Of a stretch of 7,073 nt of DNA, positions 1-6,184 are shown one piece after another. Position numbers and translations under genes: made by a program. The notes beneath the pieces are model-generated. The model searched no databases, was not told where the DNA came from, and was given only the letters and a program-made list of their open reading frames with translations. This DNA is from Betaproteobacteria bacterium. GTDB lineage: Bacteria > Pseudomonadota > Gammaproteobacteria > Burkholderiales > SG8-39. The number at the start of each line of letters is the position of its first letter. The first letter of the stretch is position 1. The DNA lies in assembly GCA_027317055.1 (NCBI GenBank), contig DAHVFK010000179.1:1-7073 (forward strand), in the 5' to 3' direction.

Positions 1-2
1 AG

Positions 3-626
3 CCGGACTCGCGCGACCGGGTCGAGTTCGCGATCAAGCTGCCCGGGCGCGACAGCGAGAGCCCGGTATGGCTGCCGCTCGACGCGAAGTTCCCGACCGA
101 GGACTACCAGCGGCTGCAGGAAGCGCAGGACGCGGCCGACCCGGTCGCGGTCGAGGCCGCGGCCAAGGCGCTCGAGGCGCGCATCCGGCTCGAGGCGAAG
201 ACGATCGCCGAGAAGTACCTCGCGCCTCCGGCGACGACCGACTTCGGCCTGCTCTACCTGCCGTTCGAAGGCCTGTACGCCGAGGTGCTGCGCCGGCCCG
301 GGCTGTTCGAAGCGCTGCAGCGCGACTACCGCGTGACGATCTGCGGCCCGACCACGCTCTCGGCGCTGCTCAACAGCTTGCAGATGGGATTCCGCACGCT
401 CGCGATCGAGAAGCGCTCGTCCGAGGTCTGGCAGGTGCTGGGCGCGGTCAAGAGCGAGTTCGGCCGCTTCGGCGAGGTGCTGGCGAACACCAAGCGCCAG
501 CTGCAGACGGTGGCCAACTCGATCGACGCCGCCGAGACGCGCACGCGCCAGATCGAGCGTAAGCTGAAGGACGTCGAGGCGCTTCCGGGGGCGGAAATTC
601 CGCCTCTGATCGACCGCGACCTCTAG
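3..626 (+). CDS. rmuC: RmuC family DNA recombination protein, 3' part (5' end outside window)
   Basis: This is the C-terminal 207 residues of an RmuC protein; the reading frame is open from base 3 and ends at TAG 624-626. RmuC limits inversions and other rearrangements between short inverted repeats in E. coli, and the family is predicted to have a PD-(D/E)XK nuclease-like core. What I see: the family block VWLPLDAKFPTEDYQRL near fragment residues 22-38, where D27-A-K29 fits the (D/E)XK element. Next come the FGLLYLPFEGLYAEVL block and the ICGPTTLSALLNSLQMGFRTLAIEK block. The tail is helical and polar (VKSEFGRFGEVLANTK onward), as expected for the C-terminal coiled region. An ATG at 285 lies inside the conserved domain and is not the start. 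The next gene begins only 6 bases downstream, so the two are probably co-transcribed. Identification is secure; only the N-terminal part is missing. Confidence 0.93.
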   Translation, partial: PDSRDRVEFAIKLPGRDSESPVWLPLDAKFPTEDYQRLQEAQDAADPVAVEAAAKALEARIRLEAKTIAEKYLAPPATTDFGLLYLPFEGLYAEVLRRPGLFEALQRDYRVTICGPTTLSALLNSLQMGFRTLAIEKRSSEVWQVLGAVKSEFGRFGEVLANTKRQLQTVANSIDAAETRTRQIERKLKDVEALPGAEIPPLIDRDL

Positions 627-632
627 GTCCTC

Positions 633-2198
633 ATGCTCGACTGGATGAAGAACGAAGGCGGCGGTTCCGGCGAGCCGATGCGCGACCCCGCGGCGGCGAA
701 GAAGCTGCTGGCGGAGATGTGCGACGCCGATCCGTTGATCGCGCTGAACGACCTGCGCGGCTGGCTCGAGTCGCTCGCCCAGAGCACGGCGCCCGACGCG
801 CGTGCGCGGGTGGAGATTTTCGCCCTGGCGCAGGAGGCCGGCCAGCGCCACGCCGACGCGCTGCTGGCGCAGTTCTTCGCCCCGCCGGTCCAGGCGCAGC
901 GCGGGCGCGAGGCGAACTGGATTGCGCTGGTCGACTACCTGAAGGCGCTGTCGCAGGGACTGGCCGCCGCCGCGCACGGCCCGCTCGGCCCGGCCGCCGC
1001 GGCGCGAGCGCTGAACGCGACCCGCATGCTGGCCAAGGCGCACCTGCTGCGCTACCTCGCGGTTCCGGCCGCCGCGTGGAAGCTCGCGTACTCGGTCCAC
1101 GCCCAGGCCGAGCAGGCCGGCTGCGCCGACACGCCGGTGCGCCTGCACGCCGCGCAGCACCTGGCGAGCAGCGCGACGCAGGAGCTGCTGCGGCTGCTGA
1201 TGCTGCAGGCGGGAGCGCCCGAGATGCTGGCGCCGGCGGAGATCGAGATCGCCGACCGGGTGTGCGAGCAGGTAGGGGCGGAATTCACGCTCCGCCCGCC
1301 GCGCGTGCTGGACAACGTGTTCTGCTTCGATCCCGCGGGCGAGCGCCCCCCAGTTCGGACGGAGACCCGTCCGCCCGGCCTGGCCTCCGACGCGCGCTGC
1401 TTCGGCGCCGGCGCCGGCCTGGACGCTCTGCACCGGCTCTACAAGCAGCTCGCGCCGGGGCGCGAGGAGAGGCCCTTCGGCAAGGACATCGCGCCTCACG
1501 CGCAGATCTCGGCGGTTCAGCACCTGCTCGGGTTCTGGAGCGCGAAGCACCCCTACAAGGAGCCCGTGCGCACGCCGGCGGACGGCGAGCTGCAGGTCGT
1601 GCACGGCTACGCCCAGGTCTGGCGGCAGCTCTCGCACGCGGGCGTCGGCGCGCGGGAGCTCTCGCTGGTCGAGGACGGCGACGGCGACGGCGCGCCTCAG
1701 CCGCCGGAGACCTGGCGCCTGCGCAACTCGGGCGGCAACGAGCTGGGCGCCGACGTGCCCAAGGGCGCGCTCGAATGGGTGCGCTGCGGCGAGGTGATCG
1801 GCCTGCTCGCGCCTGGCGAGCAGGCGTGGTGGCCGGCCATCATCCGCTCGGTGCACGCCGACCCGGACCGCGCGCTGCACGTCACGCTCTACGTGCTGAG
1901 CCGCGCGCCGCGGGCGGTGCAGTTGCAGGCGCGTATCGAGCGCGGCGAGGAGGCGGTCTACAGCGGCGAGGCGGCGCGCCAGTTCGAGTTCAACCAGGTG
2001 CGCGCGATCATCGTCTCGGAGGGCGCGTCCGGCTCGCACGCGGCCAACATGCTGCTCGCGCCCGAGGGCTGGAAGGAAGGCCGCGTGTACGAGCTTTCGG
2101 CCGGCGGCGCGACGCGCAACCTGCGCGGGCTGCAGATGCTGCGGCGACGCGACGACTACGTGCGTGCGACGTTCGAGTGGTCGGCGGGCGCTTCCTGA
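633..2198 (+). CDS. Conserved-looking hypothetical protein, 521 aa; possible PilZ-like C-terminal region
   Basis: I do not recognise this protein with confidence. It is cytoplasmic by appearance: no signal peptide and no membrane segment. Residues about 18-230 look mostly helical and Ala/Leu rich. A less ordered Pro-rich stretch covers about 232-285. A second region, about 290-515, looks beta-rich. In it, residues 360-435 (TWRLRNSGGNELGADVPKG, then WVRCGEVIGLL, then WWPAIIRSVHAD) recall the layout of divergent PilZ barrels: a Ser/Gly turn, then a strand pair with a trailing W. The canonical c-di-GMP motifs RxxxR and (D/N)xSxxG are not clearly present, so this is a fold guess only. A short Asp-Gly repeat lies at residues 348-353. 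The ATG at 633 is chosen because AGG at 625-627, within the rmuC stop region, sits 5 nt upstream; ATG 645 is an alternative. Base and codon use match the neighbours. The last 43 nt overlap the end of cysG on the other strand. Confidence 0.8.
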   Translation: MLDWMKNEGGGSGEPMRDPAAAKKLLAEMCDADPLIALNDLRGWLESLAQSTAPDARARVEIFALAQEAGQRHADALLAQFFAPPVQAQRGREANWIALVDYLKALSQGLAAAAHGPLGPAAAARALNATRMLAKAHLLRYLAVPAAAWKLAYSVHAQAEQAGCADTPVRLHAAQHLASSATQELLRLLMLQAGAPEMLAPAEIEIADRVCEQVGAEFTLRPPRVLDNVFCFDPAGERPPVRTETRPPGLASDARCFGAGAGLDALHRLYKQLAPGREERPFGKDIAPHAQISAVQHLLGFWSAKHPYKEPVRTPADGELQVVHGYAQVWRQLSHAGVGARELSLVEDGDGDGAPQPPETWRLRNSGGNELGADVPKGALEWVRCGEVIGLLAPGEQAWWPAIIRSVHADPDRALHVTLYVLSRAPRAVQLQARIERGEEAVYSGEAARQFEFNQVRAIIVSEGASGSHAANMLLAPEGWKEGRVYELSAGGATRNLRGLQMLRRRDDYVRATFEWSAGAS

Positions 2199-3625
2199 TC
2201 GAGCGCGCCGGGGCGGTACCAGCCCAGCTTGTCCCTCAGCTTCACCACCTCGCCGACGATGGCGAGCGCCGGCGGGCGCAGGCTTTCGCGCGCGGCGAGC
2301 GCGGGCAGCGTCGCGAGCGTGCCGGCGACCACGCGCTGCCTGGGCAGCGTGGCGCGCTCGATCAGCGCCGCGGGCGTGCTCGCGGGCAGGCCGTGCGCCA
2401 CCAGCTGCTCGCATAGCTGCGGCAGGCCGCGCACCCCCATGTAGATCACCACCGTCTGGCGCGGGCGCGCGAGCACGTCCCAGTTCAGGCTCAAGCTGCC
2501 GTCCTTCAGGTGCCCGGTGACGAACACGCACGAGTGCGCGTAGTCGCGGTGGGTGAGCGGGATGCCGGCGTAGGCCGCCATGCCGCTCGCGGCGGTGATG
2601 CCCGGCACCACCTCGAACGGCACGCCCTGCGCGGCGAGCGACTCGATCTCCTCGCCGCCGCGGCCGAAGATGTACGGGTCGCCGCCTTTCAGGCGCAGCA
2701 CGCGCTTGCCTTCCTTCGCCAGGCGCACCATGAGTGCGTTGATCTCTTCCTGCCTGAGCGCGTGGCGATCGCTTTCCTTGCCGACGTAGACGCGCTCGGC
2801 GTCGCGCCGCGCCAGGTCCACGATCTGCGGCGCGACCAGGTGGTCGTACAGCACGACGTCGGCGCGCTGCATCACCTGCAGCGCGCGCAGCGTGAGCAGG
2901 TCGGGGTTGCCCGGCCCGCCGCCCACGAGATAGACCATCCCCTGCGGCGCCTGCGCGCTCGCGCCCGGGGCGAGCATCCGCTGCAGCGTCTCGGCCGCCT
3001 GCGCCTCGCGCCCGGAGAGCACCATCTCGCCGACCGCGCCGTCGATCGCGTCCTCCCAGAAGCGGCGCCGCGCCTCGGAGTCGGCGTAGCGGCGCTTGGA
3101 GGCGGCGCGAAAGCGCGCCGCGAGCGCGGCCAAGCGGCCGAACGCGAACGGCACCAGCGCCTCGATCATGCTGCGCAGCTTGCGCGCGAGCACCGGCGAC
3201 GCCCCGGCGGTCGAGATCGCGATCTGCAGCGGCGGGCGGTCGAGCACCGAAGGCATGATGAAAGTCGAAAGCTGCGCGTTGTCGGCGACGTTGACCGGGA
3301 TGCGCAATGCCTTGGCGGCGTTCGAGACCGACTCGTTGACCGCCGGGTCGTCGGTCGCGGCGATCACGATCTCGGCCCCCACCAGGTCGCCGGGCTGGAA
3401 GCGCTTGGCCTCGTGGCGCAGCGCGCCGACCAGCGTCAGCTCCGACAGGCGCGCGCACAGCTCGGGCGCGACCACCGTCAGCCGCACGCCTGAGCGCAGC
3501 ATCGCTTCGGCCTTGAGCGCCGCCACGGGGCCGCCGCCGACCACCAGGCCGGGCTTGCCGCGCAGGTCGAGGAAGGCGGCGAAGTAGGCGCGGTCGGCGC
3601 TCGGGGCGATGCCGGAACTCGTCAT
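2156..3625 (-). CDS. cysG: Siroheme synthase CysG (SUMT / precorrin-2 dehydrogenase / ferrochelatase)
   Basis: A cytoplasmic trifunctional enzyme, 489 residues. The C-terminal domain methylates uroporphyrinogen III twice with SAM to give precorrin-2. The N-terminal domain oxidises it with NAD+ to sirohydrochlorin and inserts iron to give siroheme. Seen: Rossmann motif VVGGGPVAALKAE (28-40); D115 in NVADNAQ, matching catalytic Asp104 of Salmonella CysG; ISTAGASPVLAR (137-148), where T139 takes the place of the phosphorylatable Ser128. The methyltransferase starts near 230 with YLVGGGPGNPDLLTLRALQ, and has D261 and K283 (Salmonella Asp248 and Lys270), RLKGGDPYIFGRGGEE (311-326), PGITAASG (341-348) and M396 (Met382). 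Length is slightly above the usual 457-480 because of 13 extra N-terminal residues and a polar tail of about 20 residues after KLGWY. AGGG, 7 nt upstream of the ATG, can serve as ribosome binding site. Divergent from the nir operon, it probably supplies siroheme for heme d1 as well as for sulfite or nitrite reductases. Confidence 0.96.
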   Translation of the reverse strand: MTSSGIAPSADRAYFAAFLDLRGKPGLVVGGGPVAALKAEAMLRSGVRLTVVAPELCARLSELTLVGALRHEAKRFQPGDLVGAEIVIAATDDPAVNESVSNAAKALRIPVNVADNAQLSTFIMPSVLDRPPLQIAISTAGASPVLARKLRSMIEALVPFAFGRLAALAARFRAASKRRYADSEARRRFWEDAIDGAVGEMVLSGREAQAAETLQRMLAPGASAQAPQGMVYLVGGGPGNPDLLTLRALQVMQRADVVLYDHLVAPQIVDLARRDAERVYVGKESDRHALRQEEINALMVRLAKEGKRVLRLKGGDPYIFGRGGEEIESLAAQGVPFEVVPGITAASGMAAYAGIPLTHRDYAHSCVFVTGHLKDGSLSLNWDVLARPRQTVVIYMGVRGLPQLCEQLVAHGLPASTPAALIERATLPRQRVVAGTLATLPALAARESLRPPALAIVGEVVKLRDKLGWYRPGALDQEAPADHSNVART

Positions 3626-3631
3626 GTCAAA

Positions 3632-3637
3632 ACCCTA
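3632..3637 (-). promoter_or_regulatory. Possible -10 element of the cysG promoter
   Basis: Read on the minus strand, TAGGGT keeps the TA....T positions of a -10 hexamer. It sits where a class II FNR-type promoter would have it if transcription began at base 3625: hexamer at -12 to -7, regulator box centred at -41.5. The match is only 3 of 6, and the overlapping AGGG could equally be the cysG ribosome binding site. The fit to spacing is the main argument. Confidence 0.3.
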
Positions 3638-3659
3638 AGGGCTGAGGGGATGGCGGACT

Positions 3660-3673
3660 TTGATCTATGTTAA
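3660..3673. promoter_or_regulatory. FNR/Dnr-like binding site between cysG and nirC
   Basis: The 14-mer TTGATCTATGTTAA has a perfect left half (TTGAT), the right spacing (N4) and a right half GTTAA. That half differs by one base from the GTCAA half found in many denitrification promoters, and by two from the FNR consensus ATCAA. The flanks extend the symmetry (TTT...AAA). It lies in an AT-rich patch (18 of 25 bases A/T over 3656-3680) inside very GC-rich DNA. Its centre (3666.5) is 41.5 bp from the first base of cysG and 40.5 bp from that of nirC. A regulator of the FNR/Dnr/NnrR type responding to low oxygen or NO is the likely ligand; which one cannot be told from the site. Confidence 0.68.
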
Positions 3674-3706
3674 ATGCATATCGGGTGACTCGGGCAAGCT
3701 AGTCGC

Positions 3707-4033
3707 ATGCCCGCCAGAGCGATTCTGAGCTTATTCATTTGCTCGCTATCTCTCGCCGTCGAAGCCGCCGCTCCGGCCGCGGCGCGGCGCGCGCAGCTGG
3801 TCCACATGGTGCGCGAGGACTGCGGCTCGTGCCACGGCATGACGCTCATGGGCGGGCTCGGCCCGCCGCTTGTGCCCGCGGCGCTCGCCGGCAAGCCGGC
3901 CGACTCGCTCGAGGCGGTGATCCTCGACGGCCGCCCCGGAACGCCGATGCCGCCCTGGCGCCGCTTCATGAGCGAACAGGAAGCGCGCTGGATTGTCGAT
4001 TCGCTGAAGAAGGGTTTTCCCAGTGAAAAATAG
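3707..4033 (+). CDS. nirC: NirC, periplasmic monoheme cytochrome c (cytochrome c55X type)
   Basis: A 108-residue small c-type cytochrome, first gene of the heme d1 operon. NirC proteins are periplasmic and can pass electrons to cytochrome cd1 nitrite reductase or take part in its maturation. Seen: a Sec signal peptide (M1-A20; Arg4, hydrophobic ILSLFICSLSLAV, cleavage likely after VEA20 or shortly beyond), heme motif CGSCH at 39-43 with axial His43, a Gly/Pro-rich LGPPL segment, and GTPMPPW at 78-84, whose Met81 is the likely sixth heme ligand. The length is normal for the family. ATG 3707 is the only reasonable start: an in-frame TGA lies at 3686-3688, the signal peptide begins here, and the next Met (34) is beyond it. 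There is no clear Shine-Dalgarno sequence before it. The last 11 nt overlap nirF. Expression is probably governed by the FNR/Dnr-like box upstream. Confidence 0.92.
   Translation: MPARAILSLFICSLSLAVEAAAPAAARRAQLVHMVREDCGSCHGMTLMGGLGPPLVPAALAGKPADSLEAVILDGRPGTPMPPWRRFMSEQEARWIVDSLKKGFPSEK
4006..4014 (+). promoter_or_regulatory. Ribosome binding site of nirF inside nirC
   Basis: The purine run GAAGAAGGG lies within the end of nirC and ends 8 nt before the GTG at 4023. It supports GTG, rather than any ATG, as the nirF start. Confidence 0.6.
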
Positions 4034-5198
4034 AATATTCATACTGTTCGCGATCGTTGCCCTCTCGGCCTGCGTCCCGGCCTCTCAGTTGCGCGGCACG
4101 GGCGACCTCGGGCTGGTGGTCGAGCGCGCGAGCGGCAGCGTGATGCTGATCGACACCAGCACGCGCGCGAGCTACGCCACCGTCTCGGGGCTGGGCGACC
4201 TGTCGCACGCCACCGCGGTCTACTCGCGCGACGGGCGCTACGCCTACGTGTTCGGGCGCGACGGCGGCCTGACCAAGGTCGACATGCTGCGCGCGCGCAT
4301 CGCCGCGCGCACGGTGCAGGCCGGCAACTCGATCGGCGGCGCGATCTCGCAGGACGGGCGCGTGATCGCGGTCGCGAACTACACGCCCGGCGGGGTGCGC
4401 CTGTTCGATTCCGCCACGCTCGCGCCGCTGGCCGACATCCCGGCGACCTACGGCGACGGCACGCAGCGCTCCAAGGTGGTCGGCATCGCCGAGGCGCCGG
4501 GCGAGCGCTTCATCTTCAGCCTGTACGACGCGGGCGAGATCTGGATCGCCGACTGCGCCGATCCGCGCCACCCGGTGATCACCAGGTTCCGCGGCGTCGG
4601 GCGCCAGCCCTACGACGGCCTGATCACGCCCGACGGGCGCTGGTACATCGCCGGCCTGTTCGGCGAGGACGGACTCGTGCTGCTCGACCTGTGGCATCCC
4701 GAGCGCGGCGTGCGCCGGATCCTGGACCACTACGGCCGCGGCGAGCAGCGCCTGCCGGTGTACAAGATGCCGCACCTGCGCGGCTGGGCGGTCGCCGGCC
4801 GGCTCGCGGTGCTGCCCGCGGTCGGCCATCACGAGGTGCTGATCGTCGACACCGAGACCTGGAACGAGGCCGGGCGCATCGCGGTCCACGGCCAGCCGGT
4901 GTTCGCGATCGCGCAGCCGGGCGGGCGCCGGGTGTGGGTCAACTTCGCCTTCCCCGACAACGACACGGTGCAGGTGATCGATCTGCCGAGCCGCAGCATC
5001 GTGCACACGCTCAAGCCCGGGCGCGCAGTGCTGCACATGGAGTTCACCCCGCGCGGCGAGCAGGTCTGGATCTCATCGCGCGACGACAACGTGGTGCGGG
5101 TCTACGATCCCGCCAGCTTCCGCGAGATCGCGCAGCTCAAGGCCGACCACCCGAGCGGAATCCTGCTTTCCGCGCGCGCCTTCGCCACCGGGTTCTGA
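4023..5198 (+). CDS. nirF: NirF, heme d1 biosynthesis protein, lipoprotein-type beta-propeller
   Basis: A 391-residue NirF, needed late in heme d1 synthesis in the periplasm. The family resembles the d1 domain of cytochrome cd1 nitrite reductase (eight-bladed propeller) and binds a d1 precursor; its exact reaction is less settled than that of NirN. Seen: N-terminal MKNRIF, hydrophobic stretch, and lipobox L14-S-A-C17, which predicts a lipid-anchored periplasmic protein. Propeller-blade repeats follow, such as ATAVYSRDGRYAYVFGRDG (63-81), GAISQDGRVIAVANY (106-120), LITPDGRWYIAGLFGEDGL (200-218), WVNFAFPDNDTVQVID (305-320) and SSRDDNVVRVYD (351-362). The family-typical tail HPSGILLSARA covers 376-386. 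Length is as usual. The start is GTG, supported by GAAGAAGGG 8 nt upstream and by the lipoprotein signal; it overlaps nirC by 11 nt, so translation is probably coupled. nirDL begins 2 nt after the stop. Confidence 0.95.
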   Translation: MKNRIFILFAIVALSACVPASQLRGTGDLGLVVERASGSVMLIDTSTRASYATVSGLGDLSHATAVYSRDGRYAYVFGRDGGLTKVDMLRARIAARTVQAGNSIGGAISQDGRVIAVANYTPGGVRLFDSATLAPLADIPATYGDGTQRSKVVGIAEAPGERFIFSLYDAGEIWIADCADPRHPVITRFRGVGRQPYDGLITPDGRWYIAGLFGEDGLVLLDLWHPERGVRRILDHYGRGEQRLPVYKMPHLRGWAVAGRLAVLPAVGHHEVLIVDTETWNEAGRIAVHGQPVFAIAQPGGRRVWVNFAFPDNDTVQVIDLPSRSIVHTLKPGRAVLHMEFTPRGEQVWISSRDDNVVRVYDPASFREIAQLKADHPSGILLSARAFATGF

Positions 5199-5200
5199 GG

Positions 5201-6184
5201 ATGACCGCAGTCGCCGCGGCGTTCCCGCTGCTGAACGACTTCCAGCGCGGCTTCCCGCTCGTCGCGCGGCCGTTCGCGGAGATCGGGCGGCGCTGCGGCA
5301 TGCCGGAGCAGGCGGTGCTGGACGAGCTGCGCCGCTTGGCGGGCGAGGGCGTGGTGAGCCGGGTCGGGGTGGTGTTCGCCGCCAACGCGGTCGGTGCGGG
5401 CACGCTCGCGGCGATGCAGCTGGCGCCTGCGGAGATCGACGAGGTGGCCGCGGCGGTGAGCGAGCAGCCCGAGGTCAACCACAACTATGAGCGCGAGCAC
5501 GCCTACAACCTGTGGTTCGTGGTCACCGCACCCAACCGCGCGGAGGTGAGCGCTGCGCTGCGCCGCATCGAGCGCCTGAGCGGCCACGAGGCGCTCTCGC
5601 TGCCGCTGATCGAGGAGTACCACATCGACCTCGGCTTCGATCTCGCCAGCGGCGGCGCGCCGCGCGCACCGCGACGCCCGCAGGCCGCTGCCGCCCTCGG
5701 TGCGGCCGAGCGGCGCCTGCTGGCCGCAGTCGAGCACGGCTTCGAGCTGGTGCCCGAGCCGTTCGAGGCGCTCGCGCGCGAAGCGGGCATGCCGGCCGCG
5801 CAGGTCATCGCGACGCTCGGGCGCTGGCTCGCCGAGGGCCTCGCGCGCCGCGTCGGGGTGGTGCTGCGCCACCGCGCGCTCGGTTACAGCGCGAACGCGA
5901 TGGCGGTGTGGGACGTTCCGGACCTGTTCGTGAGCGGGATCGGCGCGCGGCTCGCGCGCCGGCCCGAGGTCACGCTGTGCTACCGGCGCGAGCGCAATGC
6001 GCCGCGGTGGCCCTACAACCTGTTCTGCATGATTCACGGCCGCGAGCGGCGCGAGGTCGAGCGCCAGATCGGCGCGATCGGGCGCGAGGAGCAGCTGTCG
6101 GACGCGCCGCACCAGGTCCTGTTCAGCCGCCGCGCATTCAAGCAGCGCGGCGCGCGCTACGGCGGCGGCAAGCAGCGTGGATGA
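5201..6184 (+). CDS. nirDL: NirDL, fused siroheme decarboxylase subunits NirD and NirL
   Basis: A 327-residue cytoplasmic protein made of two Lrp/AsnC-like decarboxylase modules. With NirG and NirH it converts siroheme to 12,18-didecarboxysiroheme on the way to heme d1. NirD half (about 7-147): winged-helix-like start LLNDFQRGFPLVARPFAEIG, GVVSRVGVVF, then NHNYEREHAYNLWFVV (93-108) with the conserved His94 and His100, and EEYHIDLGFDL. An Ala/Pro/Arg-rich linker covers about 149-168. NirL half (about 169-318): LLAAVEHGFELVPEPFEALA, RRVGVVLRHRALGY, and CYRRERNAPRWPYNLFCMIHG split over 260-280, ending HQVLFSRRAFKQRG. Both modules look complete. Many denitrifiers carry nirD and nirL as separate genes; fused NirDL forms are known, for example in Hydrogenobacter. 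The ATG lies 2 nt after the nirF stop; no well-spaced Shine-Dalgarno is seen, so reinitiation or coupling is likely. The end overlaps nirG by 8 nt. Confidence 0.93.
   Translation: MTAVAAAFPLLNDFQRGFPLVARPFAEIGRRCGMPEQAVLDELRRLAGEGVVSRVGVVFAANAVGAGTLAAMQLAPAEIDEVAAAVSEQPEVNHNYEREHAYNLWFVVTAPNRAEVSAALRRIERLSGHEALSLPLIEEYHIDLGFDLASGGAPRAPRRPQAAAALGAAERRLLAAVEHGFELVPEPFEALAREAGMPAAQVIATLGRWLAEGLARRVGVVLRHRALGYSANAMAVWDVPDLFVSGIGARLARRPEVTLCYRRERNAPRWPYNLFCMIHGRERREVERQIGAIGREEQLSDAPHQVLFSRRAFKQRGARYGGGKQRG

Noticed and set aside
68..562. 164-codon + strand open frame in the rmuC region
   Set aside because: The frame beginning at base 3 carries the RmuC signature; this one is an Arg/Ala-rich shadow.
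1675..1692. Triple gacggc repeat
   Set aside because: A short in-frame Asp-Gly run in coding sequence; too short to suggest a regulated repeat.
719..2416. Open frame of 565 codons on the + strand over the 521-residue gene and the end of cysG
   Set aside because: Its product is an Arg/Ala/Gly-rich string typical of an out-of-frame read of GC-rich DNA. It overlaps the better-supported frame and runs into cysG.
2510..3493. 327-codon + strand open frame inside cysG
   Set aside because: Antisense shadow of a clearly conserved gene; His/Arg/Ala-rich composition without any recognisable motif.
3633..3641. CCCTAAGGG near-palindrome next to the cysG start
   Set aside because: Only a 4-bp inverted repeat around one base, too short for a terminator or a clear operator.
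4691..5200. Upstream extension of the nirDL frame through nirF
   Set aside because: The extension is low-complexity Arg/Ala-rich sequence. NirD homology begins just after ATG 5201.
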